In this document: positions 21,241-32,882 of the stretch, in pieces
How positions within the stretch are numbered: the stretch's first letter is position 1
How the letters are laid out: the number at the start of each line of letters is the position of its first letter
Origin: Gautieria morchelliformis
Lineage: Eukaryota; Basidiomycota; Agaricomycetes; Gomphales; Gomphaceae
DNA: 64,000 nt
Reading direction: 5' to 3'
Assembly (NCBI GenBank): GCA_015179125.1
Contig: WHVA01000280.1
Span: forward strand, 82,601 to 146,600
Translations under genes and position numbers: made by a program
The notes under the pieces: model-generated
The model's input: only the letters and a program-made list of their open reading frames with translations
What the model was told of the DNA's origin: nothing
Databases searched by the model: none

Positions 21241-24200
21241 CTCCCCCTCAGCAAGAAGTCCCTTCTGGAAAATCCTAATTTCCCTAATAAATACCTATGT
21301 TGGTGTAAATACAGTCCCTTCGTAAATATGTCCGCTAGGTTCTCCTTCGTCGGTACGTACATAAGTGTTGCCTCATGAGAGGCCACTTTCTCACGGATGA
21401 AGTGATATGCGACGTTGATATGTTTGGTACGCGCATGGTACATTGCGTCATGTGATAGTGTGATGGCGCCTAGATTGTCTGATCGAAGTGATGTGGGCTG
21501 GGTTTGATCTATTCCTAGCTCCTCGATGAAGCGCCTCAGCCAGATCAATTGCTTGGCGCCCTCGGTGAGTGCCATGTATTCGGCCTCCGTAGTAGATAAC
21601 GCGATCGTTCGCTGCTTCTTCGAGCTCCATGCAATGGCTCCCCCTCCTAGTATAGCTACATAGCCACTAATAGACAGTGCGTCGTTTCTATTAGCATAAT
21701 CCGAATCAATGAATATTTTGAGGTTGAGACCAGTGTCTTGTTGGATGGTTATGCCGTCGTCACGTGACCCCTTGAGGTACCTGAGCGCGTGCTTGAGCGC
21801 CATCCAGTGCTCGGCTCCATAAGTAGTAGTGAATTGCCTTAAGTGTTGTACGGTAAAAGCCAAATCAGGTCGCGTGCTGTGAGCTTGATCATTTTGTGTA
21901 GAGGTGTAGATATGGAATGAGCCGTCGCCATGTTGAAGCGATCAAGTATGATGTCGATGTAATGTCCTTGGGACATAGTCAGCGTTCCCTCATCCCTATT
22001 CCTTTCAACCCTAATTCCCAAGATTTTCTTCATTTTTCCTAAATCTGTCAAAGGGAATTTTCCATGAAGCTCCCCCTTGAGCTTAACCATCCCTCCTTTG
22101 GAATCAGCAAATAGTCCGAAGTCGTCCACGTATACTGATATGACTTTGATTGAGTCCTTATCTTGTCTGATATAGACGCATTCATCGGCTGTGCTTTGGT
22201 GGAAGCCGAGATCAAGTAGTAATTTGCATAAGTGCTGATGCCAAGCTCATCCCAATTGCTTGAGTCCGTAGAGCGCTCTGTATATTCTTAGAACACGTCC
22301 AGATCCATCATCAAAACCGTCAGGCTGGCGCATGTAGATTTCCTCATCTATGGTTGAATTGAGATAGGTGCCTTTGACATCCATCATTTCGATTTCCCAA
22401 TCGAGTGTGTTTGTGATGGCTAATAGAACACGTAGTGAATCGAACTTGACCACAGGTGAAGTTATTTCATAATAATCCATCCCTGGCCTCTGTGTGAATC
22501 CCTGAGCCACAACCCTCGCTTTGGCTTTATCAAATTGTCCATCCGGTTGCGTTTTGACAGTGCATACCCATCGGCAACCGATAGCTACTCATCCAGGTGG
22601 TAGTCTGTTAATTCCCATGTTCCTAACGTCTTATGTTGGTCCATTTCAATTTCCATCGCTTTCTCCCAGATCGGTGCATCATCACGTGATACCGCTGCTC
22701 TGTAATTCTCAGGTTCAGTAACAATTTCTCTTGTTATGTAAATCTGCAAGGTGCGTCCTGAATCATTCAGCTTCCGGTAATCTGACCTTTGAGTGATATG
22801 CACGCTCCGTCGAATCTGTGGAGCTGGCGCTTGTTCAGGTGGATCAGGGGTGGGCGTCATCTGGGGTGATGACGTCTGCGGGGTAGATGGGATCGGGTCC
22901 GGCACATGCTCACGCTGTGAGTGCTCCCCCTCGAGTGGTGCCGTGTCATCATCGTCTTTATCTAGGATAGGATAGAGTCTATTGTTGTTTTCGTCAAATG
23001 TAATGTTTCTAGAAATTTGAACATGTTTTGAGGCTTTATTGTAATACCTCCAGGCTTTTGCATGTTCAGCTACTCCGACGAATATGTGTTCTTCTGCCTT
23101 TGGAGCAATTTTAGCTCAACGTTGATCTGGCACCATAACCCAGCAGTTTGTCCCGAATTCCTCTAGACGTGCTATGTTCGGCTTCTTGCTGAATAGTGCC
23201 TGGAATGGCGTTGCGTCATCTCCAAGCGCTCGCGTGGGTGACCAATTTTTGATATAACACGCGTAAGCCACGGCCTTGGGCCAGAGTATTTTTGGCAGGT
23301 TCTTGGCGAATATCATCGCCCGTGCGTGCTCGAGTAAGGTCCGGTTGAGTCGTTCTGCGATTCCATTCTGGGCTGGGGAGTATGGAGCTGTTGTCTCCAT
23401 GATAATGCCATGTCTTGCACAAAATTCTTTGAAATTTTATTGACATATTCCCCGCCATTGCCTGAGCAAAGCCTCTTCAGCTTCTGACCTGTTTGGGTCT
23501 CGAGAAATGCTTTGTATGTTTTGAAGTGCCTGAGCGCTTCATCTTTGGTGCTCCTGAAATAGATTACAGTGTACCTCGATTTGATGTCCGTGAAAGAATA
23601 AAAGTATTTTTCACGCAACGGTCCCTCAGTCTGGGCAGGCCCCCATACATCGGATACTGTTAGGTCACCGACCTGATCAACAGTGTCCTCGGCTCTTTTG
23701 GGGAACGGCTCCACATGCTGTTTGCCTTGTATGCAAGCTTTGCACTGACTCAGCTCCTTTGACTCGTCAATCTCGAGTCCAGTAACTAGGTTGTTAGATT
23801 TCAACATTTTTATAGAATTTATGTTAACATGCCTGAGTATCCTGTGCCATTTGTCCCATGACCGTCCCTTTGCCACTGCAGCAAAAAGCCGTGCCTCGAC
23901 TGATCGGGTGACCCGTGCCTTCATACAGAATAGCCTCCTGTGCTTCTGTCCCTGTGCAAAAATAACTCTGGCACGTGATTTGAATTCGACGCTGGTGCCT
24001 GTAAATGTGGCCGTGTTGCCCTTATCAGTTAGACGCCCTACACTGATAAGTGTCATGACGCGTTTATTTCCCATACTTGCATACTCTATCCTCGCATTTC
24101 TCACTCCATTTCCATGTTCACTCCGATTGCCCTTGCCCTGTTCGGCAACCGATCTTCGCTTTTCGTACCACTCACCATAGCCACGCCATCAACGCACGAT

Positions 24201-26369
24201 CGACGCCTTTGGACCGACCTGGTGGTTCATCACTGGTCCTATCACCTCCTCTGCTCAACCCTCTTTTGATGGTGTTCCTATGATCAGATTGTCATGACTT
24301 GTGTATTTCCTGCACCTTGGTATCCCCATCTCCCCTTTCGCCATACCTCCTCCACCTTCGCTCGGCTTCGCCCCTCACTTCGACCACTCCTCCCCTATGT
24401 CCTCTCCGTTCGCCCTTCGTTGCATTCGCCGAACAGCCATTCGCTGCTCACATCATTCACCAGCAGGAACACCATCAAATACGAATCAATACCATTTACC
24501 CGGCGTGATGGTTCATCACTAACCCCATCATCTTCTCAATCCAACCCCTTTGGGTGTTCATATGGCCAAAGTGTGTTCACGGGACGTCCCTTCCATAGGT
24601 CATGTGGGATCAACCCAGTAGACGAAGAGTCCGTGCAGGGTGGCATGTATGCGGGTCCCAAGACATGGTTTCATACATAAGTGCCTTCGCCACCTTTACT
24701 CTCCGTCGTTTCATGTTCGCACTCTTCCCTCACTCTATTGTATGTTTATTCCATCTACTTAGTATCATGACTGCGCACCCCTATCCAACCCTGACTCATG
24801 ACGGCCTCTTTCCTATTCGCTGATACCTTACAAGCATTCGATATAAGTAGTTTGCATTCGCATGTACATTCCTCAGTTCAATTATCATACGTCGTCCACC
24901 TTGTGCAAACTTGACCTCACTGTGATCATTGTTTTTGAGCCTTCTCCTGGAGATTTCTATCTTCGACCAGAAGAGGACTTAGGCATTACTGGTGAGTTCT
25001 CATACATCATCTTTGTTACCTTAGCCTTCGAACTATTTTCTGTGCTGACGGCGAAGGGATTGTTGCTACTTAGACAACCCTTCCGTGACACCTTGCACAT
25101 TAAGTGCCACGGGCTATTTTGCTACGACTGTAGATAGGGCGAGCTCCGCTCGGGAAGCCCTCTTATCTTGTGAACATTTATTGGTTCACCTATTCGCCGA
25201 ACGGCATACTTATTTGCACAAGTCATTCAGGCATTCGCTGTGTTCACTAATACACGATATTAACGCCTAAAAACCAATCTTGACAATAAGGTTGTTCAGC
25301 ACATCTGGTGCATGCTTGACGTCACATAGCTTGATTGTGTTTGTCTTGGTGCCAACTTTAATTCCATGTATATAGTGCCTTGGCCTTGTGTATGTAGTAC
25401 TGCTCCAGGTGAAATTCCTTCAATTTCCGATGGCTCCTCGGCATAGCTAGCGAAATCATTTCGGCTTCGAGCTATGTGTGTTGTTGCCGCTAAATCGGCT
25501 AGCCTGTCGGACGCAGATATAGCGCTGTATGCTACCTCCTTAGATACAAACGCGAAGTCCTTTTCTTCCGCTTGTTTAACTGTCTCTTTGTTCCCTGACT
25601 TGAACCACTTTGGCGCTTGGCCTTCCTTGCTGCCACCTTTCGCCCAGCAGTCCTTCACGTAATGACCCTGTTTGCCACAATTTCGGCACTTTCCCTTCGT
25701 TGCTCCTGGGTCATCTTTCCTGGGCCTGTGATGTTGCTGCGCCTTAAGCGCTGTCTGTCATGCTGATCCGGCTTTCCATGCTCGATCCTCATCGAGCACT
25801 CGAGCTATTAATATATCAGCTGTCGTTCCGGCTCCACTGGCGTTTACTGCCATAATAAATGCTGACCAAGAATCTGGTAATGACATCAGCAACGTGTTCG
25901 AGAACTCGGTGTCACTGATGTAATGTCCCCGTGCATTGAGTTCCTGTTGAATGCCGCAGAGCTTGCGTACGTACTCCTCCATGTTCGTGCCGTCCTCGGC
26001 AAGTGTCCGGAAGAAATCTCTTCGGAGATTTACAATCCCCATGGCTCCCTTAGATTCGAATATTGCTTGTAAAATAGTCCATACAGCAAATGCAGACATT
26101 GTCTGATTGATGTAAACTAGTTGTTCATCGGCGACTCTGAGGCAAATTTTTTTTCTAGCTTTTTTGTCCTTCCTTCTCCAATCGTCGATTTCCTGCTGTT
26201 CGGTCACAGTGATGTTGCCAGCATCTGCCAGTCTCGGTTCCATCTCCCTGTTGATAGCCACATCCCACAGATCCAAAGAATCGAGTATCCACTCGAGCCG
26301 CCGGTGCCACGCCGCGTAATTATCCCCGTTCAAGGGGTCAATCTTGTACGTGTTATTGCTACTCGACAT
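21189..26369 (-). pseudogene. Copia gag-pol polyprotein (copy B), disrupted
   Basis: Gag starts at 26369 (MSSSNNTYKIDPLNGDNYAA). An in-frame TGA at about 25760 replaces an Arg codon of copy A. The CCHC knuckle and the protease remnant (SDRLADLAATTHIARSRND) follow at 25296-25700. The solo LTR then splits the frame. Pre-integrase and integrase are at 23116-24045 (SDVWGPAQTEGP, SPAQNGIAERLNRTL), with frame breaks near 23420 and 23115. RVT_2 lies at 21840-22905 (MDYYEITSPVVKFDS, LYGLKQLG, VYVDDFGLFADSKGG across a frame change). RNase H at 21189-21863 is open (WSSKKQRTIALSTTEAEYMA, RTKHINVAYHFIREKVASHE). It is useful as the reference for the frameshift in copy A. Confidence 0.9.
24051..25285 (+). 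repeat. Solo LTR (1,235 bp) inside copia copy B
   Basis: Begins TGTCATGACG and ends AATCTTGACA, with TGTCA/TGACA inverted termini and a 5-bp target duplication ATAAG on both sides (24046-24050 and 25286-25290). Removing it restores the copia sequence that in copy A reads AACCTTATCAGCG. The length suggests a gypsy-class LTR. Its last 325 bp recur as the complement at 26841-27166. Orientation is arbitrary because no internal region remains. Confidence 0.85.
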
Positions 26370-26459
26370 TGTCGATTGGTATTGAGTTGGTGGAGTATAG
26401 AGTGTATTTGGGATAAGCTAGGTCTTGTACTAATTTAGTTATGGCCGGGGCCCATAACC

Positions 26460-26682
26460 TGTGGAACAAAGGAGTTATAATAAGTTGTTGTTCTACGATC
26501 TACACAAGATCGTCTGTCCTTATATACTAAATATGATGTTCCTATATTACTAACCCTTCGAGCTGATGCTGTGCCGATGCCATGCTGGTGCACCAGTATC
26601 CCGGAGTCGAGAGTGTTCTCGAACTCCTGGCTAAATGCGTGCCGGCTCTACCTCGGCCGTATCATTGTCCCGATTACTAACA
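26460..26682 (-). repeat. 5' LTR of copia copy B, with primer site beside it
   Basis: 223 bp, TGTTAGTAATCGGGACAATG to TTGTTCCACA on the minus strand. It is followed by AGGTTATGGGCCCC (26446-26459), the same initiator-tRNA-Met anticodon-type primer site as in copies A, C and D. Confidence 0.92.
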
Positions 26683-26840
26683 TGAACACCAGGATCCACA
26701 CCCATACAAGACAGTTCCCACGGGATGGTAACAGGAAAAGGACCTGCAGGGAATGGGAGTGCACTCAAGATCGTCAAAATTTCCTCACCGTAAACAGCGA
26801 GAACACATCGTAAAATTACCCGAAAAGGAGACGAGGTATG
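26683..26840. repeat. Diverged 150-bp repeat (second copy at about 28165-28318)
   Basis: The stretch GGATCC..C..CAA..TTCCCACGGG, a GGTAACAGGAA-like block, a CTCACCGTAAACAGCGAG-type block and a terminal AC..CATAGTAAAA-like block occur in the same order at 28165-28318. The two copies are clearly related but diverged. No coding function is visible. Confidence 0.5.
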
Positions 26841-29192
26841 TGTCAAGATTGGTTTTTAGGCGTTAATATCGTGTATTAGTGAACAGAGCGAATGCCCGAA
26901 TGACTTGTGCGAATAAGTATGCCGTTCGGCGAATAGGTGAACCAATAAATGTTCACAAGATAAGAGGGCTGCCTGAGCAGAGCTCGCCCTATCTACAGTC
27001 GTAGTGAAGTAGCCCGTGACACTTGACGATGTAACGTGCAAGGTGCCATGGAAGGGTTGTCTAAGTAGCGACAATCCCTTCGCCGTCAGCACAGAAAATA
27101 GTTTGAAGGCTAAGGTAACGACGATGAAGTATGAGAACTCACCAGTGATGCCTAAGTCCAACAAAAACAACACTAAGCATCCTGTTCAAATCCACAGGAG
27201 AACGTGGAAGTGAGTCCGCAACGGATATGACATTCATGTCATGAGCACAAGTATTCCTGTGGAAAACGCGAGGTTGTGCAGGATCACCTGAATCATACAG
27301 TCGTGTAACATGTGCGGTGATACGATAAAGGGAACAAACCATCTCTTCAACCCAAGTCAAGTCGATAAACCCGTCAGGTAATTGACCCCAATACAGCTGA
27401 TTCTTAAAAGTGAAACACGGAACTTTGCCAACCTTCAACAAAAAGTGGCAATCGGGGCACAGGGATATGTTCGTGGATCTGTCTGGAAGACGTTGAGTAC
27501 CATCACGGTGGAGCATAAGGCCATTGATCACCTCGTCATCGAACATGAACTCATTAGAACACGTTTGAACAATGCAACGTGTAATAATGAACGGATCAGT
27601 CATCCATAGGAGCTCTAAATTGCATGGGGCAAGTAATCCATGTGCAGTGATGAAATCAAAGGTGCGCGAAGAAGACCTTCATTCACAAGAAGCGCACATG
27701 GGAGGTGGGGACCAGGTTGTGGCGTTGTAATAATCATGACAGCAGGAAAGGATGGTATCGTTAGGAATAACCTTAGGCCAACCAGCCAGGTCAGCAGCAG
27801 AGCGAACAGCGGAGTCATCCAGTTTTCGAAGTTTGCATTCGGTTCAGAGAACTTTAGTTCTTGCATGGTCACATAGTGCTGAAGGTCTGAACATCTCCGT
27901 GATGAAATCAGTAGAATAGACAGAGTTCAGCAAGAAGACGAGCTTATCATGACGAGAAACAGGCACTGACTGATCAGGAAATGACAGGTGCACGTCAGCA
28001 AGAATGTCCTCAGTGACAACCAACTCAAGCTTACAGCAACGAGCACGGAAGTGAGGTTGCGCAGGAAGCACGACTGGGAACCTTAGCACTGACAGAAACC
28101 TCTAATCACGAACACAAGGCTGTCAAACCAGGCAGCGGCAACATCTGAACGTTGGTCATCTGAACGATGGGATCCACGAGCATGCAACCCAATTCCCACG
28201 GGTCAGTAACAGGAAGCGGACGCACAGAGAAAGGGAGGGAACACAACAACAACAAAAAATCGTCTCCGTATTTAGTGAGGACGCATAGTAAAACTAAGTG
28301 AAAATGCGAGGAGGAATGATCAGCAGATGGGGAAAGGTGAGAGGGCAATATGTAGTTAGCGCAACGTTGCTGAAGAGAGGTAAGCGACAAGCATTCAAAA
28401 AAGTTACAGTCCTCACGAAAACACGATACAATACAGTGAACAATATTTATCTTGGCACGATGGTCACTAGAAGACAAGGAAAGTTCGAGACTTGATGACA
28501 ATGACATCAAATCTAAACAGGTACGATCCAACAGATGGGATGTGAGGATTTCATAAGGAGGGCTGCACCAATAGGGTAATACAGGAGATGCAACGACAGC
28601 AGGACATTGAGACGAGGGTTGGGAGGAATCGGAGAGTAAAAGGAACATGGAGATGGAGAGCAGTCACTGAGGACGAGTAAGATGGACACAGCACGACACA
28701 AAATCAAGGTACAATCGAAGATGTCAGTTACAGCACACAAGGAAATACAGAGGACGGAGAAAACTCACCTTAGACACACGCGGGACAAGTCAGGAAAGAC
28801 GAGGTGCACTGGACAATGTGAATGCACGTTTAAACGAGAACAGGTATAAAAGAAGTGGTAATTAGCAAGTGGCGAAAGGGGAAAACGGCATGATGACGCT
28901 GGGATAACGAGGGCAAGGGCACAACGGTACCATACGATTGGGGTGACCAATGATTAATAAGAACCTGGTGACCAAGGATTATGCAGGGACAAGAAAATTC
29001 AGGCAAATGGATTATAAACCAGCGGGAGATTATGATGGGGGAATACAAAAAGGCTGACACGTGCAAAAACTTAGGAGTATCACAACCGCAATAGGTAACA
29101 GATCACGCAGGGAAAAATAAAAAAGGACAAAGTTGATCATAAAACATGACCATTACAGGTACAGCAGGAATCCTTTATAGGTTGTGTCGACA
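26841..29192 (-). mobile_element. Composite: LTR 3' end joined to DUF6570 pseudogene segment
   Basis: The segment 26841-27166 is the complement of the last 325 bp of the solo LTR at 24051-25285 and ends in the same CCAATCTTGACA (minus). At the other end, minus-strand AAAGGAGGGGAGGGTTC (polypurine-like) is followed at 29192 by TGTCGACACAACC, which looks like an LTR start. If both belong to one LTR it would be about 2.35 kb and contain the DUF6570 coding fragment. A chimera of two elements is equally possible. Confidence 0.4.
27139..27603 (-). pseudogene. DUF6570 (Helitron helicase N-terminal type) fragment
   Basis: A minus-strand frame matching DUF6570, the segment that precedes the Helitron-like Rep/helicase domains in large fungal proteins. 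Visible are a CPDCHFLLKVGKVP zinc-like motif, LTWVEEMVCSLYRITAHVTR, and RVFHRNTCAHDMNVISVADS followed by LSVVFVG. Coding similarity ends at about 27166, exactly where the shared LTR sequence begins. Further fragments on the same strand at 27615-28648 (for example LQQRCANYILPSHL) look like more of the same protein in shifted frames. No Rep or helicase motifs follow. It is non-functional. Confidence 0.6.
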
Positions 29193-29210
29193 GAACCCTC
29201 CCCTCCTTTC

Positions 29211-29930
29211 AGTCGGAGTCGGGGAGGTACATGGATGACCAAATAGGTCTGACAAGTAAGAATATGGTTGCATTTTTTATGTGTGTCATTCATTGTGTGT
29301 CCAAATATACCACCTATTTGGACATTTAAAAACCTAAGTTCATTGTATTCTAAGTGACCCTAAGATAGAAGTCATTTAAATGTGGCACCTTTACATAAGC
29401 TCAGGACCATCTGACGGTGAGCTCAATAACACTAGAAGGCAGGATTCTTTTGCCAAAGTGCTTCCTAGAATCTCTTTGGGTTATGCATAGCTACAGCTTC
29501 TAGGAGAGACTTGGGAAATATCTATATTACCAGAGGAGTTATATGATGTTCAAAGTGAGACATAAGAAAATTCCAAATTATTTTTTCGATGTCCTAGAGT
29601 GATTCCATGCAATTTCAGTATTTGGACCAACAGAATGGGCGGTCACATGATGGATTTGTCAGCTTTGAAGGCTCGAAGTAAAAAACATTGCACTGCCACT
29701 CCAGGGCTCTTCCTATGTAAGAGAGTGGATCTTAATGTCACAATTCCACCACAAAAACACTATTCACTTCACAAAAACATTATTCACTTCACCTCATACA
29801 ACCCCCTCCACCCGCAATACGTCCACTCCCATCATCCCTCCGATTACCCCTTGATCCCACACACATAACGGTAAGGCCAACTTACGTGACAACACCCGCT
29901 ACTTTAAGTGCAGCTTAATGCTGAGACCTA
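29211..29930. other. AT-rich intergenic, nothing recognised
   Basis: No gene seen. Base composition becomes noticeably AT-richer from about here to 38 kb. Confidence 0.4.
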
Positions 29931-29934
29931 TGAT

Positions 29935-30788
29935 GGTCAAAATGCACAAATATTATTTTGCAGGTGCGCGATGAATTGAAGTGGGACTGCGCGCAACTGG
30001 GTATGTGCCAATATGGCTGGCTATGGGTGGTTATAGGCCACCGGTGACAAATACTTACACTAGGTGCAAGCCACTGTTTGTTTACCATCACCTATGGCAA
30101 CAAATAGTGTAAAAGGAGGAAATCTTGTAATAATTTGAAACTATGGCTAATGGTGAAGAAGCCTTTCTTTTTGTTTACAATTTAAAACATCAAGAAAATC
30201 TGAATAAACACAGATGAACACTTATAAGAAATAAATTGTGACAAAATAAATCATATTCACTGCATAAGATGCAAGAAATTATTATTTGCCTTTATTCAGA
30301 TTTCCTTGATGCCTTAAATTGTGAAAAAAAAGGAAGAATTCTTCATCATTTGCCATAGTTTCAAACCATTACCAGATTTCCTCTTTTGTCACTATTTGTT
30401 GCTGTGGGTTATGGTAAACAAACAGTGACTTGCACCTCATGTTAAGGGTTCAACTTGCGCCTTCAGCCTTTCAACATTCATCTTCAAAGCATGAGTGGCC
30501 AGCCTTCCTCTCCCCATTTCATATACGCTCCTCAGCCTCCTTGTGTGGATTACTGAGATCCACAACCTTGCAAGCCCTTATATCCTCCAGCACTGTACCT
30601 CTATAGATGACAAGATAGAATGGTAATGTGAGGCTCTGACTGGTGCTCGGCAGGTCGTGCGCCATGCCAACATGGCAAGCAAGGACCTGAAGTATTTGTC
30701 ACCCATGGCCTACAACCATCCATAGCCACCCATACCCAGGCATGTGGGGTTCCATTTTCGTCACATGTGCCCAATGTGCATTTTGACC
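29935..30788. mobile_element. Fold-back / inverted-repeat element
   Basis: Perfect 13-bp ends GGTCAAAATGCAC (29935-29947) and complement (30776-30788). The left arm 29935-30205 pairs with 30292-30450 and 30690-30788. Shared blocks include CACTGTTTGTTTACCAT, CAACAAATAGTG, GAAACTATGGC and CAATTTAA..CATCAAG. The right arm carries an extra segment of about 240 bp (30451-30689). No transposase is present, and no target duplication is evident. Confidence 0.65.
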
Positions 30789-31187
30789 GTCTGTATACCA
30801 GCCACGGCTGTTAATTTTCCAGGGCAAGTATGCTTGACGCCAGTTGATCTGCACTCTGATCCAGTGACTTCAAGTATTCTTTAAGTAAGTATAGGCAATA
30901 GCAACACATGGCATTAGGGTTTTTAATGCGACTTGGCATCTAATGAAGGGTAGCAGCTAGCATAGGGGTGAATCAAGATAAAGCAAGTATGCCAAAGCAC
31001 TAAGCAGCAATTGGGACGAGTGTAATACAAGAAAATGTAGCTAGACTGATGTTTTAAGGAATGGTTTCGAGTGCCATCACCAAGAGATGTGAAGGTTTAC
31101 ATTGAAGATGGTTCTAGGAATGTTTTCATAAATAATCACATATTACATGGTACGGCAAGGACTCACGACGTTGCATTTCTATGTCAG

Positions 31188-32499
31188 TCAAGCCAGCCCG
31201 ATCAAAGGGCTCGTTGACAATAGAGTCCTCTTCGATGGCCTTTTTCTTCTTCTTGTTGCTTCAAGGGGTGATTGGTTGAGCACCTTCTCTTCGACTGCCT
31301 TCCTTTTTTGAGGTGTGGTAGGTGTTGGTGGCAAGGAAACAGTATTTTCAACTGTAGACTTCATGGGTTCTGAGATGGCTTGTATCTTGTTGACCAAGAT
31401 TTGGTATGTGCGACTTGGCTTGCGATCAGTTTTTATAGCAGTCATGTCCCAGCTTGACCGTTGTCAGGACAAGAATCCAATAAGATAAATATAGTGCTTA
31501 CAACATCAATTTGCAGTCAGCAACAACCCATGTTCCAGGCATAAACACCGTTTTGTAGTCTTTAGGGTACACATACTCTCCATCAATGTCCATGGCATTG
31601 ATGTCAGTGTTGATGCACCATCTGAGAATATGTTTGAGTTGAGACCAGCGCTCGTGTGGATCATCCCATTCGTTCAGAGGCATTTTAGCTGTGAGAAACA
31701 CATTAGTACCAGCTCTGACGTGAGTTATTTGTGTACTTACCACCACCTGCTGCATTTTTCCCAGTAACTGGAGGATGCGGCACTGTAAGTCAGAGAGGAA
31801 ATGCAGACACTAGAAGTGCACTCACACAAATTTATAGCAGACTGCTTCGATGGTCTGTCCTCTATAAGCATACGATCTGTCGACATTATGATTTGTAGCC
31901 TGTTATCGATAGCACAAATGAAGGAGTGGATAGCATATGGCTTTGGCCCCATGGCCTCTGTCATTAGGTGAGTTGTTGTCCTTGATGCTTAGAACAAACA
32001 ACGCAGAACAGCTTACCGTAATCTGTAGATGTGTATTCAGGATCTCCTTTTTTCACTTTCTCGATGTTTGAGAGATTTAGGCACTGGTGGTTGAGGAGCT
32101 CTGTCTGCCACTTCATTAGGATAGTTGGATGTGTGAAACTCTAAGGTAAACTTGAAATGGGCTCCTTTGATCCTCTCAGAACCATCATAAAACTAGTATG
32201 ATGTTAGTATGTCAGTCATGGCCGGTGAATCAATAAACTGCTAAGCTTACCACACTTGCTGGTGCGTCATTGAGCGACCCGTAAGTGCCGATGGTACTGG
32301 TTGGACCAATTGGGCCAACAAGTTGGACTTGAAGTTCCCTTGACCCTGTTTTATCAGCCCAGCGGCCATTCACGTTATTGACTTTGAAGGGCTGAAAAAC
32401 AAAGTCAGTCGCTGGACGTTTTACGAGCAAGGCCTCGGGGTCATTTCGAAGTTCCTGTAGGAATGATAAAAGATCATCGTCGATAGTGATAGTGGTCAT
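31188..32499 (-). CDS. Six-exon gene, unrecognised (nuclear-type C-terminus)
   Basis: I do not recognise the family. Exons, 5' to 3' on the minus strand, are 32251-32499, 32017-32192, 31826-31957, 31741-31782, 31502-31688 and 31188-31452. All introns are GT-AG and about 43-60 nt, and all joins but one keep the frame. The product (about 350 residues) starts MTTITIDDDLLSFLQELRND. It contains GAHFKFTLEFHTSNYP, EAMGPKPYAIHSFICAIDNR, LPHPPVTGKNAAGG, and MDIDGEYVYPKDYKTVFMPG. It ends in a Lys/Arg-rich tail (TPQKRKAVEEK, RRRKRPSKR) that could be a nuclear localisation signal. An extra A in the run at about 32067-32069 breaks exon 2, so this copy may be a recent pseudogene. It is co-oriented with the helicase fragment 400 bp upstream. 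Confidence 0.55.
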
Positions 32500-32882
32500 T
32501 TAGTGAGTTGGTCTGGTTGAAAGTTGAAAGAGTGGGGTGCAATGATGTCGGTACAACTTCTTGCCAGGTCTTTTATATGTTTTCTGATGTAGCATCCAGG
32601 TCATTGCCTTAGGAGATCTGTGGCAGATACTCACATTCATTTAGTCGGTTGGCCGTCGGTGTTTGAGGTAAATTGCTGTCGTTTAAGCCGACATTTGTCA
32701 GCATCACAGGTTGAATTTCTTAGTGGCATTTCAGATTCTCTTTCATCACAAACATTGATATTGGTACCATGTTCATGTTCATCCAATATCTTGTCATTAC
32801 AACATGCACTGTATTCCACTCTTGCAGGAATAAAGTCTCTTGCGTGTTTGATATGTCCACTTTTACTGGTACCTTAAGGGGC

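Larger units (their letters stand above)
21018..26682 (-). mobile_element. Ty1/copia element, copy B, with nested solo LTR
   Basis: Same family as copy A, in reverse orientation: 3' LTR 21018-21240, coding 21189-26369, primer site ending at 26459, 5' LTR 26460-26682. A 1,235-bp solo LTR (24051-25285) is inserted in the protease/pre-integrase region. The flanking 5-mers (CGTGC left, TGAAC right) do not match. Confidence 0.92.

Noticed and set aside
27205-28100. Reading 26.8-29.2 kb as an active Helitron
   Set aside because: No Rep or helicase motifs and no TC/CTRR ends found; the only Helitron-like signal is the DUF6570 fragment.
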